From Massariosphaeria phaeospora (lineage: Eukaryota > Ascomycota > Dothideomycetes > Pleosporales): a stretch of 64,000 nucleotides of DNA. The translations under genes were made by a program, and so were the position numbers. Position 1 is the stretch's first letter, and each line of letters opens with the position of its first letter. This document shows positions 33,458-44,061 of this stretch, one piece after another. The DNA is taken from positions 372,001-436,000 of the forward strand of contig JAADJZ010000033.1 in assembly GCA_011032825.1 (NCBI GenBank), given 5' to 3'. The notes beneath the pieces were generated by a model. The model did no database searches, was not told where the DNA came from, and saw nothing but the letters and a program-made list of their open reading frames with translations.

Positions 33458-34045
33458 GACGGAATACTGTCGGAGAGAGGGACGCGAATTGATAGATTGA
33501 AGACGAACGAGGATAGAGTCTCAGCGCTGGAATTATATAGCGACTTGCACGGATTACTGTTTGTTGTACTGGGTTTCTGAATGACAAAGGCGACAAGAGC
33601 CAAACAATTGTTGAAGAGGTAATGCTTGTGTTGACCTTCGGGAACTCGCTGATTGCACGTCCCGCACATGTGCGGGACGTGATAATCATAGTGGCCCGAC
33701 TCTTCGCCGTACTTGCGTGCACATGGTGAAACAATTGTCGCACTTATGGACAAGCGCGGGAGGCTATGTTAGATCAAACAAACAAATCTGAAGAGCACCA
33801 GGCCGCCAGAAGTAAGAGATAATTTACGATTCAGTGGATTGCCAGAAACTCGCGGATGGCTGAACAAGACTACTAGAGTTTAGCTTGAGCAAGCACTGCT
33901 TGACCGGTTATAGCAACCGTTGTGGGTTTCAACCTACAACAATACTCTGCGGCGTTTGACCCGAGGAACCTGCTCGGCAGAATGTTCTAGGAAAAAGGCG
34001 GTCACCATGGGAGGCCGAGGTTGCTTCGATGAGATACCTAGGAAC
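33458..34045. other. Argonaute upstream region, 0.59 kb
   Basis: The gap between the Argonaute start and the tail of the HET gene on the same strand. A minus-strand open frame crosses it (33753 down to 33136) with a CGTC..C-like Cys pattern, but it overlaps the Argonaute start in another frame and no in-frame splice joins them. It contains the palindrome listed next. Confidence 0.5.
33656..33681. promoter_or_regulatory. 26-bp perfect palindrome upstream of Argonaute
   Basis: CACGTCCCGCACA is followed at once by its reverse complement TGTGCGGGACGTG, with no loop, 199 bp upstream of the Argonaute ATG. It could be a dimeric transcription-factor site or a cruciform; its function is unknown. Confidence 0.75.
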
Positions 34046-36309
34046 TCAGATGAGGGAGAAATTTAGCGGCTTGAGTAGTTGAAACATATCACTCTTTAGT
34101 CCCTCCACATATCCCACTCTAGTGAACTCGAACGCGTCGTTTGGATTGCTTTTAGTGGGGACGAGTGCCAATCCTAAGCCGCTGTTGGGCAAGGTATCGT
34201 CATCAGCGACGTACAAGCAAATGATGGTATCGTAATGTTCACCCTCGGAAAAGACATCGAAGGAAACGGAGGCGGACTGATCATCCGAACCGGAGAACAT
34301 GGCCGTTGCGACGAACCCCAGATGAGTATTTTTCAGGATCCCTTTCGTGGCCTGAGATTTGCGAATGCATTTTGCGGGCCTAAGTCTTCCTTTCATGCTC
34401 AGGCGGCCCAGTCCTATCTGGCCATATTCGTCTCCGCCAGCGCAATCAATGACTGCTGATCTGAAACCGACAACCATCTCTTTCTGTTTCGGTACATCTA
34501 AATAGTCTCTAGCTTTTAAAAACTCTCTGGCTCTTGGTTTCAAGAGGGCCAACGCTTTAGCATAGGAACTTAAACCATCACGAGCCGTTGGATATGGAAC
34601 TCGATCCATGGTCGTCTTGGCGAACTGGATCTTATTGTTGAGTGACGCCCATGACCAGCTAGGTGCAATGTTTGGGACTAGACGCTCCATGGTACGCATT
34701 TGTGCTTGCGAAAGCTGCCGAGATGGTCTCCACAGTAGACCATGAGCGATGTCGTCCTCCCACAGCCCCGCAAGGTAGTTGCTTTGCACAAACACGTTTT
34801 GTCGCTTAGCCACTCCAGATATAGCAGGTAGGCGGTCACTGGGAATTGTTATGCCGCATCCAGAATATGCCTCTACCACTTTATACCAGTAATCAAGGTA
34901 GGGCTTCTTGTCCTTGAAATTTAGGTTCTGAATCTCTTCGAGGCGATTCCATGCGTCAGACGAGAATATTCTGGATCCAAATAGGGGAAGCAGAGAACTA
35001 CTCGTTGTCTGATAGGCTCGATCCATGGTAGGGCTGTTCCAGAACCGCTCATGAAGTAGATCTTCAGTCGTGGACTTTGAACGGCAGCTCCAGATCCACT
35101 GGTTCCTGGTAAACTGGATGATACGTGTGGACAACTCTCTTTCCTGCAAGCACCAGGCACGCTGAGCTACAGGAGTGTCCTGGATAAGTCCCAAACGACT
35201 TCTCATGCGGGAGCCGCCAAATAATGTGATGTCTGTGGTGCCTTGGAAAGAATCGGTAGGTAACTGGAGTATGCAGCAGTTGGATGTCTCGGGGGTTCTC
35301 GGTGAAAAACATGGTTCATGGGAGTTGCTGGAGGCTGCAGAGATTGTGCATACGGAGTTTGAGTATATTTCGGCCATCATGGCGGCTTCTCTCAGCCAAT
35401 CCTCCCTGGAGTCCTGGATGATACAAAGACTGCGGTCGGGGTGTATCAGTTTTCTTTCTGCATGGTATTTACCTTGAGTGTGTTCATTACCTGTCAATCC
35501 ATAGGTACTGCTCTTTTAAATCCCAAGATAGACGGACAATATCCTGAAACGTCTGGGAAAGCTCATCGAACTGGATATGTTCCCTGTACTTCGACAACCG
35601 AGACTTGGTGAGTCTCCATGGCGCATCGAAGGAGATTTTGCCCCAACCTTGATGTAGTGGTAGTGTTAGTCTTTTTTGAACCCGAGACTAAAGTTTAGGC
35701 TCAGCTCACAATGGCTTACCGCGAGGTATCTGCGTCCGAAGGATTCGGAGTCCGATCCAGCCACCACCCTAATCCTATCATCCTTGCCGGAGCCGACATA
35801 CAGCAACCTGGTTGGAAGAACACTGTCATTGATGTGCCAAGCACATTCGGCGTGGCTATGGATACAGTCGTCGATCAGAGCCCGCATGAACTCTACATTC
35901 AATTCACTATTCGCGGTACGATCTATACACTGGATGTTGCCCGGGCAACCTGTGAGTTTAGTGCACAATTTCAACAAGAAAATCTTCCCCTCGATAACTT
36001 ACGAGGACTCGCCGATGATGTAACAGCGTATGGAATTACCTCCTTCTCCGTACCGACGCACATTGTTATTTGTCGTCTGTCTTGAATCCTTTGCCCGAAG
36101 AGTGTGATAGCGGGCCGCGGAACGATGTTGCGGAAATGCTCGCGTGGCCACCAGGCATGTGAATTCAGAATCTTACATAATCGGCAACCTTTTTTTGCTG
36201 AACCACGAAGCGACTCTAAACTCTGGAGGTGCTGATACTCGACATTGCTAATCCCCAGAAAAAGCGCAAATGGGATCTTGAGGCAATGAGAACACAGATC
36301 AGATGCCAT
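34046..36309 (-). CDS. HET-domain (heterokaryon incompatibility) protein, 695 aa
   Basis: Four minus-strand exons (36003-36309, 35710-35949, 35491-35647, 34046-35429) close to 695 aa. The start MASDLCSHCLKIPF is followed by a Cys pair (GCRLCKIL). The HET domain spans about 165-330 with its usual motifs rebuilt across introns: RRYLAVSHCWGK, then YLWIDSLCIIQDSREDW, and EIYSNSVCTISA. Downstream, RAWCLQERELSTRIIQF and PSWSWASL are the standard second-half HET motifs. HET domains trigger cell death on non-self recognition after hyphal fusion and are distantly related to TIR domains. The C-terminal third (about 480-695) has no recognised domain. The gene lies 588 bp upstream of Argonaute on the same strand. 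Confidence 0.92.
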
Positions 36310-37048
36310 ATTATAAGCTGCGAACGAGCCCGGTCTTTTCAAGTAAAGAATATGAGGCTGGGACCCCTGACACGTAAAGGACCAGGGTTCGCTTCGTCAA
36401 CGGTAGCGAGAGCGGGAATGGGCCAAAGGTGTAACACGCGGTTCGGCATGGTGTGTGTGAAGGATGCGGTGAGATCAGTCGTTGAGACAAGAAGCTGACT
36501 AATAATCTCGGAGGAACTTCGGCCCTGTACTTGTGCCGACACTCCCGGGTGCGTCGGAATCGCCGAGGTGACGTACATCGCGGGTCGTGGGAGCAGGAAG
36601 CGCCCAACACATAAGATACAGCGTTGCGTTTGTTGTTAGGAGCCCTTGTCGACATTCGGCTCAGACCTACATACAGTCCAGCTCCGTGCTCACGTCGTGC
36701 GCGGTGACAACTAGATGAAAGTAAGGCTCTCCAGCTGACGATACCACGTCGCAGCAAGGAAACTAGGTAATTATTGAATGAGGATTAGTATCCACCACTA
36801 ACAATAACTTAGAGCGTACCATGCACATAGACGAACGAACCTATCACCTAAAATGCGCGGAACAGGCTCCCACTCGCGAGCGAGGGGCTCACCGCCAGAG
36901 CTAAAATGATGCCCGCGCTATCATTGCGGCGTACGTGGGGTACGGAGATACTGTGCCTTTCGTACGATGCGCATCTTCAATAGAGCATTATTCTGCAGTC
37001 TTTCACCCACGAACCATACATACCTTATCACCTACGTTACCTCTCGCA
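36310..37048. other. Divergent promoter region, 0.74 kb
   Basis: It separates the minus-strand HET gene from the plus-strand monooxygenase gene. Open frames in it have no recognisable domain. Confidence 0.5.
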
Positions 37049-39019
37049 ATGTCTGCAATACCCACACCGACCGCGAACGCCATCGGGGCCGATATCATAA
37101 ACTCTGAGCAAGGCTACCAAGACGAGGGCGTTGCGGCAGTCGATGCACTGCACGTTCAGAACCGCTATGGGGAAGAGCGAGCGAGACGGCTACGTGACGA
37201 TGGCGACAATCAATTTGTCGATATTTCCCTTGACGAGAAATTCCAGTCTTTCCTGAGGGATCCCTGGGTCGATACCGCGGCGGTCAAAGATATCGGCTCA
37301 ATGTTTACAACCGATCGTTGTCAACTACTCATCCTTGGCGCTGGCTGGGGCGGGCTGTTGTATGCAATACGCATGGTCCAGGCTGGGGTTCGCCCAGAAG
37401 ATATCCGTATCATCGACAGCGCGGGCGGCTTCGGCGGCACCTGGTACTGGAATCGATACCCCGGCCTCGGTTGCGATGTCGAAAGCTACTTGTACTTACC
37501 GCTGTTGGAGGAGACGGGCTATATTCCACGACACCGGTTCTCGTCTGGCGAGGAAATTCGCAGTTATGCCAACCTCGCTGCCGAGAAATGGGGATTGAAC
37601 AATAGCGCCGTCTTCCAGACCAAAGCCGAGAAGCTGGCATGGAACGAAGAATCAAAAGAATGGCATGTGGAACTCAGCCAGCAACGCACAGATGAACAGC
37701 CAAAGACCTTGAAAGTCAGCGCGCAATTTGTGGCAACCGTTAACGGTGTTCTAAACTGGCCGAAACTGCCTGCTGTCCCTGGTATTTTGGACTTCCAAGG
37801 CGGTGTCTTCCATTCATCACGCTGGGACTATGGACTCACGGGCGGATCGCCAACAGACCCGTCTTTGACGAAGTTGCAAGGGAAGCGGGTGGCCATAGTT
37901 GGTACAGGGGCAACATCTGTGCAAACAATCCCACATCTTGCACGTTGGGCCAAGCAGTTGTACGTTGTTCAGCGTACCCCCGCGGCGGTCGATCACCGGG
38001 GACAGCGAGAGACGGACCTCGAGTGGTTCGGCAAGAATGTTGCCACTTCCGCGGGTTGGCAACGCGAGCGCTACCGCAACTTCCACCAACATTTCAACAC
38101 CAAGGAACAGCCCGCGATTGATTTGGTAAACGATGGGTGGACCAATGCCGCTAAAGGCATGGTTGTGATCGCTGGCAACCCCGCCGGACCCAAGACCATG
38201 GACGAGCTCCCAGCGTACATGCAAGAGCTTCTTGCCATTGACCTGCCACGACAAGATCGCGTTCGTAGGCGTGTTGAGCAGGAAGTCAAGAATCCAGATG
38301 TCGCGAAGAAGTTGCAGGCATGGTACCCGACGTGGTGCAAACGCCCAGCCTTCCACGACGAATACCTCTCGACTTTTAATCGCGAGAATGTGACGCTGGT
38401 TGACACAGAGGGGAAGGGCGCCGATCGAATCACCGCCGACTCAATCGTTGCTGGGGATGAGTCGTATCCAGTGGATGTCATAATCTGTGCAACCGGCTTT
38501 CGCGCACCGTTCACCGGGACCCCGGCGGAGAAGGCCAACATAACCATACTTGGCCGTAACGGCGTCTCGATGAGTAAAGAGTGGGCGCGCACCGGGCCTT
38601 CGACGCAGCATGGTGTCCTCGATCACAATTTTCCCAATCTTTTCCTGGCCGGGCCGTGGCAGGCATCGCTGAGCCCAAGCAACCTGTTCAGCACGGACGT
38701 TCTCGCGAAGCATGCAGCGTACATCCTCACCGAAGCAAAGCGACGGGCAAACGGGAAGCCCTTCGCCGTGGCGCCAACCGCTGCTGCTGCCGAAGATTGG
38801 GGGACGCAAGTGATGATGCGCTCACCACCGATGGCAGCCATCGCGGGCTGTACGCCTAGCTATTTCAATGTTGAGGGCGGAATCGATCGTGCACCGCCGG
38901 AGATGCAGATGATTATGGCGCGTTCTGGGGTTTGGGGTCATGGTGTCGAGGATTTTGACGGAATCGTGGAAGCGTGGCGCAAAGAGGGTGGTATGCAGGG
39001 TCTTGAGGTGCAAGTGTAG
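37049..39019 (+). CDS. Baeyer-Villiger-type flavin monooxygenase, 656 aa
   Basis: Single exon from the ATG at 37049 (MSAIPTPTANAIGADI). Two Rossmann motifs are visible: LILGAGWGGL for FAD (about 95) and AIVGTGATSVQ for NADPH (about 285). Between them lies the Baeyer-Villiger fingerprint FQGGVFHSSRWD (about 249-260, pattern FxGxxxHxxxW[PD]). GTWYWNRYPGLGCDVES is the conserved flavin-side motif of this class, and ICATGFRAPF sits near the C-terminal third. Enzymes of this kind insert oxygen next to a ketone using NADPH and O2, and they occur in catabolism and in secondary metabolism. No polyketide synthase, NRPS or terpene synthase is adjacent, so the substrate cannot be inferred. The length is normal for the cyclododecanone/steroid type. 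Confidence 0.92.
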   Translation: MSAIPTPTANAIGADIINSEQGYQDEGVAAVDALHVQNRYGEERARRLRDDGDNQFVDISLDEKFQSFLRDPWVDTAAVKDIGSMFTTDRCQLLILGAGWGGLLYAIRMVQAGVRPEDIRIIDSAGGFGGTWYWNRYPGLGCDVESYLYLPLLEETGYIPRHRFSSGEEIRSYANLAAEKWGLNNSAVFQTKAEKLAWNEESKEWHVELSQQRTDEQPKTLKVSAQFVATVNGVLNWPKLPAVPGILDFQGGVFHSSRWDYGLTGGSPTDPSLTKLQGKRVAIVGTGATSVQTIPHLARWAKQLYVVQRTPAAVDHRGQRETDLEWFGKNVATSAGWQRERYRNFHQHFNTKEQPAIDLVNDGWTNAAKGMVVIAGNPAGPKTMDELPAYMQELLAIDLPRQDRVRRRVEQEVKNPDVAKKLQAWYPTWCKRPAFHDEYLSTFNRENVTLVDTEGKGADRITADSIVAGDESYPVDVIICATGFRAPFTGTPAEKANITILGRNGVSMSKEWARTGPSTQHGVLDHNFPNLFLAGPWQASLSPSNLFSTDVLAKHAAYILTEAKRRANGKPFAVAPTAAAAEDWGTQVMMRSPPMAAIAGCTPSYFNVEGGIDRAPPEMQMIMARSGVWGHGVEDFDGIVEAWRKEGGMQGLEVQV

Positions 39020-39423
39020 GGCAGCATTTGAGAGATGAAGAGGGAATTCTCTTATGCAATCGTTTGTCTCAGAAGCCAGTCCAGAGAATGATACACACTT
39101 TCATCGCGTGTCGTCCAAACTCATCGTTCGCGAGCGGGGTGCCAAGGCACTATAATAGAAACTAACCCAGGTAATCATACCCCTCTGCAGCACCAACTCT
39201 TTCGACACTTCGATCTGAATGAGGCATCAAATAGCTCACCACTTACGCCAGAATCTAAAGCTTTGTTAAACAACGTCTGGGTTGACCCGGATGTGCCTCT
39301 TAGATGACACATTCCAAGTCACACATTCCACATAACGTCACCCACTCGCCGCATTGCCATTGTGAGGTCTTCACTGCATCCTCCTATCAGTGGGTATGAG
39401 CCGTGCTCACGCTTCCCAATATC
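39020..39423. other. Intergenic region, 0.4 kb
   Basis: 3' flank of the monooxygenase gene and promoter of the F-box/ankyrin gene. Nothing else is supported. Confidence 0.5.
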
Positions 39424-40916
39424 ATGTCATCCCTCGAATACTCGACTCTCTTGGATCTACCTCTTGAGATCTTCAGGACCATATTGGCTGAAGTTGTTCA
39501 GCTTCGTGGACTCAAGCGCGCGATGCGGCTTCGGTTGGTGAATAGTAAGTAGTCCGTTGCTACCAAAGTTGCGATATAATTGACCTTACTAGAACTCTTC
39601 TTAGAGGAGCTTGTCGAAGCATTATGCGTGACAAACATAATCGACGAATTCTGCGTGCAGCTAGAAGAATGCGCACACGTCAAACACTACGCCGAAAGAC
39701 GCCTCATCCATCGTCAGACAGAGGCTTTTCCTATACTTATTTTATACGAGAGACTGCCGAACAACTAGCAGCACAGGACGGGGTTGACGCCAAGTACCAA
39801 GAATACGCATTGCAATTACTCCAACTTACCTCTACCACAAGCCGTTCGTGCGTCTATATGCTGCTCTTACGAAATCCGAAGGTTTTCCTGGAAAGAGATT
39901 CTCACCACGATCTTCTTACCGCTGCCGCATATACCAACCACGTGTCACTTGAGACCACTCTTGCCAACGCCCAAGTCAAGATCAATGTAGGGACTTTTGG
40001 TAATCCGTTCACAGCAGCTGTACGATCAAGTAACTATCACCTTCTACATAACCACATCACCAAGTCTACACAAAGGGGAACCTGGGATCACTACATGAGG
40101 CTACTCAAAACAGCAATCAAATATGCAGGCCCACAAATGGTCAAACATTTACTCCGATCGGGTTGTACTCCTCTCAACAGAACCTCAAGGTGTTCATCGA
40201 CGCAAAGGGACCTACGTAGACAGTTCGAAACGCTCTTATACACGGCAGACGTTGAGACTTTTGAGGTTATCTCGACTGAGCTGCGGTCTCGGAGGCTGGT
40301 GACTTTTGACGATAGAGTCTTACACAGAATTCTCGATGTTGTGACAAGGAACGGATGGGCTGAAACGACCAGGCATATCATCCTCCTTGGAGCGCCCGTC
40401 AACGTTCTTATTCAATATGGCTCAAAGAAGGAGACGGTTCTTCATTTCGCTTCCAAAGGGGGATATGCCGAGGTTGTCAAGGTGTTGCTGGATCATGGGA
40501 TAAAGACGTATGGATCGGAGTTAACGAGCGCAGCCATGCACGGCCACGCATCAATTATCGAGATACTTCTTGCGCGAGGAGTGGATCCTCATACAGGGGC
40601 TACGAGACATGCTCTATACACAGCAGCGAGAAAGGGTTTCATGAACATTGTTTGCATACTTCTGGACGCTGGCATGGATTCAAGTAGGGGAGATCCGGCG
40701 CCACTCGTGGGCGCAATAGAGGCAGAACATACCGCGATGTTCCGGATGCTTGTTCAGCGAGGGGCTGTCGTCTCTCTCGCTCTTCCAGAGGCAAGACTGA
40801 GAGCGGAAGCTGCGGGACTGGAGTCGATGTTAGCCCTCTTGTGCGAATATGAGTTGCTAGAGCCCACGGATCGCCAGGACGATGCGCAGACTTCAGCTGT
40901 TGCTTCCAACTGTTGA
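39424..40916 (+). pseudogene. F-box/ankyrin-repeat protein with an apparent frameshift
   Basis: Exon 1 (39424-39544) encodes MSSLEYSTLLDLPLEIFRTI, an F-box-like start. A clean 48-nt intron (39545-39592) leads to KLFLEELVEALCVTNIIDEF, which runs into a TAG at 39766-39768. The family-like continuation ETAEQLAAQDG is in another frame and stays open to 40916. The shift can be placed at the TTTT run 39726-39729 (one more T would join EAF to SYTYFIRETAEQL); no GT-AG pair explains it. The second part has ankyrin-type repeats: KKETVLHFASKGGYAEVVKV, HGHASIIEILLARGVDP and ARKGFMNIVCILLDAGMD. Such proteins are numerous in ascomycetes and probably act as adaptors. A sequencing error and a true mutation are equally possible. 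Confidence 0.7.
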
Positions 40917-41878
40917 TGCAGAAGATTCCGGCATGGACGAATGTTCCCTTGGTTGGGATCGTCGCACTTCCCGGTCCAGTAAGTCACTTGTACCACAAAA
41001 TCGTAGTGCTCGATGACTCGCCAAACTTACCATGTTTCTGTGAACCCGGACCGGCCCCCTCGCCATAGTCCTAGACGCGATCGTCGTACTGGACTGTATC
41101 CAACGCTTGGTGTGTCTCTGGTCGCTACACTACCACGCCGCTTCGGCGTCCAGATTGACCGTTGAGACTTCGGGAATTCGTAAGCCTGCCAGAGGATCAT
41201 TCAGCCGTTGCACTTGATCACCAAATATTGTGCCAGTTTTACATGTACGTGCAATGCGATTCGAAGAGGCGTCGTCACTCCATCTATCGACACCACCTAG
41301 AGACGCGTCGCTCAATCGACATGCCGAAATCCACCATATCGCTCGCCGAATCTTCTATTCGGTCTTTCGTGATACGGCTGTGGTGACTCGTGAGCGCTCC
41401 CCGTTCCAGGTTTCCCGCCGCACCAGCGCGCATCGCATATCCAGAACAATGGACACGTATCATCAGGCCCAGTCCCCAGACAGTCATACTCGACCAGTCA
41501 TCTCGATGACCCATGGCTCTAATAGCGTGCCCCATAAACGAAGCTCATGGCTGAAACCAAACCAAACTCATTGCAATGGGCTTGCGAAAAAGGTTTAACT
41601 TTACTGCTGATGACGAAGCAGCGCCGGACCCAGATATAAAACTCAACGCCTCCGCTACTTCTCCTACACTCGCGCCAGTACTGTTTGGTAAGTAGAATTC
41701 CGTCAAGCTTAGACAACAGCCGAAGTCATCCGTGTACTTGCCAAATTGCACACCTACCAAAAGCTTTTTTTTTATTGTCGCAGCGGACGCTGTTCCAACC
41801 ATCAGTCCTATACATTACCATCTCGACAACCTCCTCCAATACCAATCTCAACAGTCGTTAGCCTCCCACCCTCCCACG
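40917..41878. other. Intergenic region, 0.96 kb
   Basis: No supported gene. Short frames on both strands have no domain and mixed codon use. Confidence 0.5.
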
Positions 41879-42025
41879 ATGACCGAGTCAGAACGGTTGC
41901 ATAACAGTGCGGCTAATAAAGATATCCTACTGAAGGCCGGCATTCTCGAAGACCTCAAACGCTCGTGGCACTTCCAAAGAAAGGCCGAGTCCCGTTGGAA
42001 GCAAAATGTAGAGGACTACCACTGA
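41879..42025 (+). CDS. Small hypothetical ORF, 48 aa
   Basis: ATG at 41879 in a good context (CCCACGATG) after a pyrimidine-rich leader. The peptide MTESERLHNSAANKDILLKA is charged and ends after WKQNVEDYH. Sequence after the stop (42046-42115) would encode VVGTVGGKVKKLCNKPTAFY and may be a further exon, but I could not find a splice that keeps frame. Product unknown. Confidence 0.3.
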   Translation: MTESERLHNSAANKDILLKAGILEDLKRSWHFQRKAESRWKQNVEDYH

Positions 42026-42160
42026 CAGCTACCATGTTGTTCTTAGTGATGTTGTCGGCACAGTCGGCGGCAAGGTCAAGAAACTCTGCAACAAACCCAC
42101 GGCCTTCTATTAGGTGGTATAATCTGTAAAAACCAGAGCTCCTGATGCACCCGAAAAGAC

Positions 42161-42766
42161 ATGTACATCAGGCATCATCTTCGCCGCCCTATTCGAAGAA
42201 TGGTGTCGATGCTGTGTCAATTCAAACATCGAATGTGGCCATTTCTTTGCGAATCCTGTCAGGGTAACGGCGACGGGCCCTTAACCCTTGCAGGCATTGT
42301 CAAGGCTCACGCATCTCTGTGCGCGCAGGCGGTCGATCTCTCCTTAGGTCGAGAGCACTACTCAGTACATCCTCTGTACTCTTGCATCATAGTAGTATGC
42401 GACCGACCGGACGGCAGAATCGAAGCCCAACAAGATGGCTACGTCAGTCTTCGCGACGTGGCGCATAAGAAAACTGTGCTTGTTGTGTTTACTGGTTCAA
42501 ACACCGCGAACGGCGCTTCGCCACTCTCTCTGGCGAGTTTTGCGCCATTTGCTCTACCTCTTGAAAGAGCCGACGTGATCGGCCTTGACGTTGTGCGTGT
42601 TTCTCTGTCCACTGCTGTCAAATTCATCACCGACCTGGAAGCCCAAGTTCACGACCGCGAAGTTACCGACGGCCAGGCCATGGACAGGAGTCTCTGTTGT
42701 CAAGATTGGCTTGAAGGACATCCCAATGTCAGATTTGATCCAGAGCTATGGGCTCATGCGATGTAA
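42161..42766 (+). CDS. Hypothetical ORF, 201 aa
   Basis: An intronless frame from the ATG at 42161. It contains a hydrophobic stretch YSCIIVVCDRPDG and HKKTVLVVFTGSN but no motif I recognise. Codon use is mixed and the flanks carry other short frames, so this may be a decayed gene. Nothing suggests a function. Confidence 0.3.
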   Translation: MYIRHHLRRPIRRMVSMLCQFKHRMWPFLCESCQGNGDGPLTLAGIVKAHASLCAQAVDLSLGREHYSVHPLYSCIIVVCDRPDGRIEAQQDGYVSLRDVAHKKTVLVVFTGSNTANGASPLSLASFAPFALPLERADVIGLDVVRVSLSTAVKFITDLEAQVHDREVTDGQAMDRSLCCQDWLEGHPNVRFDPELWAHAM

Positions 42767-44061
42767 ACGGCGGCGGAGGAACACGGCTACGACAGCATGT
42801 GGGCTACGAAACATTCTGTTTTACGCGTGCAGGCTCGTCTTTTCGGGCCAAATCGCAGACTGCTAATTCGAACACGTACTTTTTGGCAATGCATGGAAAC
42901 CTTGAGGCGGGGATCCGTTGAAGAGCGCATCCTCGTACTCAATGGGCCGGAGCCTCAATTCCTCACTTTCAGCCCAATCTTGCACAGAAAATTCCATGAG
43001 ATCTCCGTATCTCTTCGCCAGCTAGACTCTAAATTACCGATCGTAACGGCAGACAACAGACCCGTCGATTAATCGTATAACACAGCCCAACTGTGACAAC
43101 CGTTGCATCACTTTTGACGAGGTATCAGGATTGCGCCGAGACCGTTTCCCGACAGAAAGACCAGAACCCAGGCGATGTTACCCCCGGGTCCCGTCATCGC
43201 AAACTCGCAGTCATAAACACGAGCAGGTCTTCCAACCGGAGACAGCACAGGGTAGCTTCCACTCGTGGCTTTGCGAGCTCAACTTGATCTTGAGTCTTGG
43301 ACCGGCCCGCCTTCGTCACCACCATCTCTCTTCTCCCATCTAGTCGCGCGGATTCTACGAAACTACCTCGACTTGGCGCCCGTCACAATGCGACGGGATA
43401 TGAACTTAGACGTAGTAGAGCAGCATGCCGGCCTCGGATATTGCCCTGTAAGCGACACTACTGCACCGCCTGTGAAGAAGTTCGCAAGATCAACTTCAGC
43501 TAGGTCCTGATCAAACTCGTAGGGACCTGGCAATTCCGTGCACCCTGTCGAACATTCTGACTGGACCATGTCTATAGTAGCCTCGGACAGGTCAACATGA
43601 CTGGTGGACAATTCCGGTGTACTGCCCGACAAAGGCGGTAGCTCAGTATGCCGTATCCAAAGGTTTGGTGACGGGTCGAGAATAGCATGTTGGTGTCCGA
43701 TTGCTGGATCATCGTCATACCGTCAATGAGAGTGAGGTACCCATGCGTACCTCACTCTCATTGGTGATAGCGACCGGCAACGACTCCGAGGGTTCCAGTC
43801 CATGAGGTCCCAGATGTAAACATTTACATTAATGCGGCCAACGTCACCACAATTTACCTTAAGCAGCCATCGTTGCGCTTTGCAGGAAGAATCGAACCAT
43901 AGTATCCGGCCTAACAAGAACGGTTAGTCACAGGTGGGGTTATGCGATCTAGCGAGCTGCAGGTGCCTATGTGAGCCGCGGCTGGAATCGGAGGCTGACT
44001 TCTTAAAAGCCCTCGCCCCCCGGACTGGAATCTCACAGCTTACTCGCCTCGCTCATTTGCA
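42767..44061. other. Intergenic region, 1.3 kb
   Basis: Contains only short frames without domains, among them a minus-strand 89-aa acidic frame (43363-43632). The 17-bp hairpin at 43724-43763 is the only clear structure. The last 100 bases form the leader of the large HET gene. Confidence 0.5.
43724..43763. other. Perfect 17-bp hairpin with 6-nt loop
   Basis: Arm CAATGAGAGTGAGGTAC (43724-43740), loop CCATGC, arm GTACCTCACTCTCATTG (43747-43763). The arms match without mismatch. It is not in a supported gene and lies about 300 bp before the second HET gene. Confidence 0.85.

Noticed and set aside
33136..33753. Minus-strand frame upstream of Argonaute with Cys/His-rich sequence, possibly an upstream exon
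   Set aside because: It overlaps the Argonaute start in another frame, and the donors I tried (AACA|GTAATC, CCCA|GTACAA) with the CCGACAG acceptor do not keep frame.
37049..40916. Secondary-metabolite gene cluster around the flavin monooxygenase
   Set aside because: No backbone synthase, transporter or pathway regulator is adjacent.
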